Positions 6,255 to 6,534 of a stretch of DNA of 6,534 nt are shown here, in pieces. Source of the stretch: PWXP01 sp964487655 (GTDB lineage Bacteria > Planctomycetota > Planctomycetia > Pirellulales > Thermoguttaceae); the NCBI GenBank assembly GCA_964487655.1, contig CAZASB010000267.1:1-6534 (forward strand), written 5' to 3'. Within the stretch, counting starts at the first letter, position 1, and each line of letters opens with the position of its first letter. A model generated the notes under the pieces. That model did not search any database and had not been told where the DNA came from. It was given only the letters and a program-made list of their open reading frames with translations. A program made the translations under genes and the position numbers.

Positions 6255-6396
6255 CCCCGGGTTTGGGGTCTGTTGATTTATAGTTGCCCGCCTCTCCGAG
6301 GCGGAATATCTTATGGTGTGGCGTTCCGGTGAGCATAGCCCCTTGCGGCCTTTAGTCGCGATAGCGGATGAAATCAACAGGCCCCTCGTCCCGGGG
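6255..6396 (+). repeat. Long-range inverted repeat: structured RNA or MITE-like element
   Basis: The left arm CCCCGGG (6255-6261) pairs fully with CCCGGGG (6390-6396). After a small internal loop (TTT against TCGT), 6265-6279 pairs with 6371-6385 over 15 positions with one wobble (T6269 with G6381). The enclosed 91 bases hold a perfect 7-pair hairpin with a TCC loop (6288-6304), and a 7-pair hairpin at 6343-6361 with two wobbles (T6344-G6360, G6348-T6356) and loop CTTTA. All three wobbles would be A-C mismatches on the minus strand, so if this is an RNA it is more likely a plus-strand transcript. Alternatively the arms are terminal inverted repeats of a short mobile element; I see no clear target-site duplication. 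I do not recognise a known RNA family. Confidence 0.55.
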
Positions 6397-6534
6397 GGGG
6401 ATCTTTCATGGGTGGGCTGTCCCGCCCGTTCCGCCACTTCTTCGCCACCGTGTGGCCTTCCCCATGACTTCAACTTGTGTAAAACAGGCTCTTCCGTTTC
6501 TAGGTGCAATACTGCAGGAATACGGCCTTTAGGC
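6397..6534. other. Gene-free stretch at the right edge, unassigned
   Basis: No frame here has a credible start, ribosome binding site or family signature. A minus-strand frame is open from the edge down to 6225, but it runs through the inverted repeat and its reading is low-complexity. The stretch holds a 5-pair hairpin GCCAC, CGT, GTGGC (6444-6456), a run of eight G ending at 6400, and the second copy of a 10-base repeat (6523-6532). It may be the edge of a larger repeat or structured element continuing outside the window. Confidence 0.4.

Noticed and set aside
5236..6336. 366-codon minus-strand open frame opposite the aminotransferase gene
   Set aside because: It is antisense to a confident enzyme gene and continues into the inverted-repeat region. 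No domain or ribosome binding site was recognised.
6265..6385. Integron attC site
   Set aside because: The GTTGATT and AATCAAC ends recall attC core sites but do not fit the RYYYAAC/GTTRRRY consensus, the arms lack the usual extra-helical bases, and there is no gene cassette arrangement or integrase.
6225..6534. Minus-strand frame open from the right edge
   Set aside because: Its only start inside is a TTG without a Shine-Dalgarno. It runs through the inverted repeat and the G run, and its protein has no recognisable fold or motif. A partial gene entering from the right cannot be fully excluded.

Overview
The window looks like a G+C-rich planctomycete chromosome, most likely from the Pirellulales/Lacipirellulaceae side of the phylum. 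The evidence is the gene content: a DUF1559-type pseudopilin with the N-terminus typical of that phylum, two secreted LamG-like proteins ending in PEP-CTERM sorting tails, a small transthyretin-like lipoprotein, and a DegT/StrS aminotransferase carrying a twin-arginine signal. The taxonomic placement is inference from these families, not from a marker gene.

Layout. Positions 4350 down to 1 (minus strand) hold a compact four-gene set, probably one operon. In order of transcription: a 631-residue LamG/two-module PEP-CTERM protein (4350-2455), a 141-residue lipoprotein (2458-2033) that starts inside the stop codon of the first gene (ATGA), a 452-residue LamG/discoidin-like PEP-CTERM protein (1967-609), and a DUF1559 pseudopilin (583 to beyond position 1). 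Each start has a good Shine-Dalgarno sequence, and the gaps are -4, 65 and 25 bases. A promoter-like pair (TTGCAA, 16 bases, TAAAAT) lies upstream at 4452-4425. All four products are predicted to be exported or placed in the envelope, so the set reads as an extracellular or surface module: glycan-binding-like proteins released or anchored by an exosortase, plus a pilin-like protein and a lipoprotein. The substrate cannot be told from the sequence.

Positions 4351-4803 separate this set from a divergent plus-strand gene. The gap holds a broken gene remnant on the minus strand (4671-4480, one in-frame TAG) and promoter-like elements for both directions. The leader of the plus-strand gene can form two mutually exclusive hairpins.

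Positions 4804-6135 (plus) encode a 443-residue PLP-dependent DegT/DnrJ/EryC1/StrS-family aminotransferase with its active-site Lys and an N-terminal Tat signal. An aminotransferase of this family sent out of the cytoplasm is unusual.

Positions 6136-6534 contain no gene I can support. They do contain a long-range inverted repeat (6255-6396), with 22 paired positions in two helices closing a region with two internal hairpins. Three of its pairs are G-U wobbles that form only in a plus-strand transcript. It could be a structured RNA or a MITE-like element. The most noteworthy signals in the window are this element, the interrupted gene remnant, and the Tat-targeted aminotransferase.
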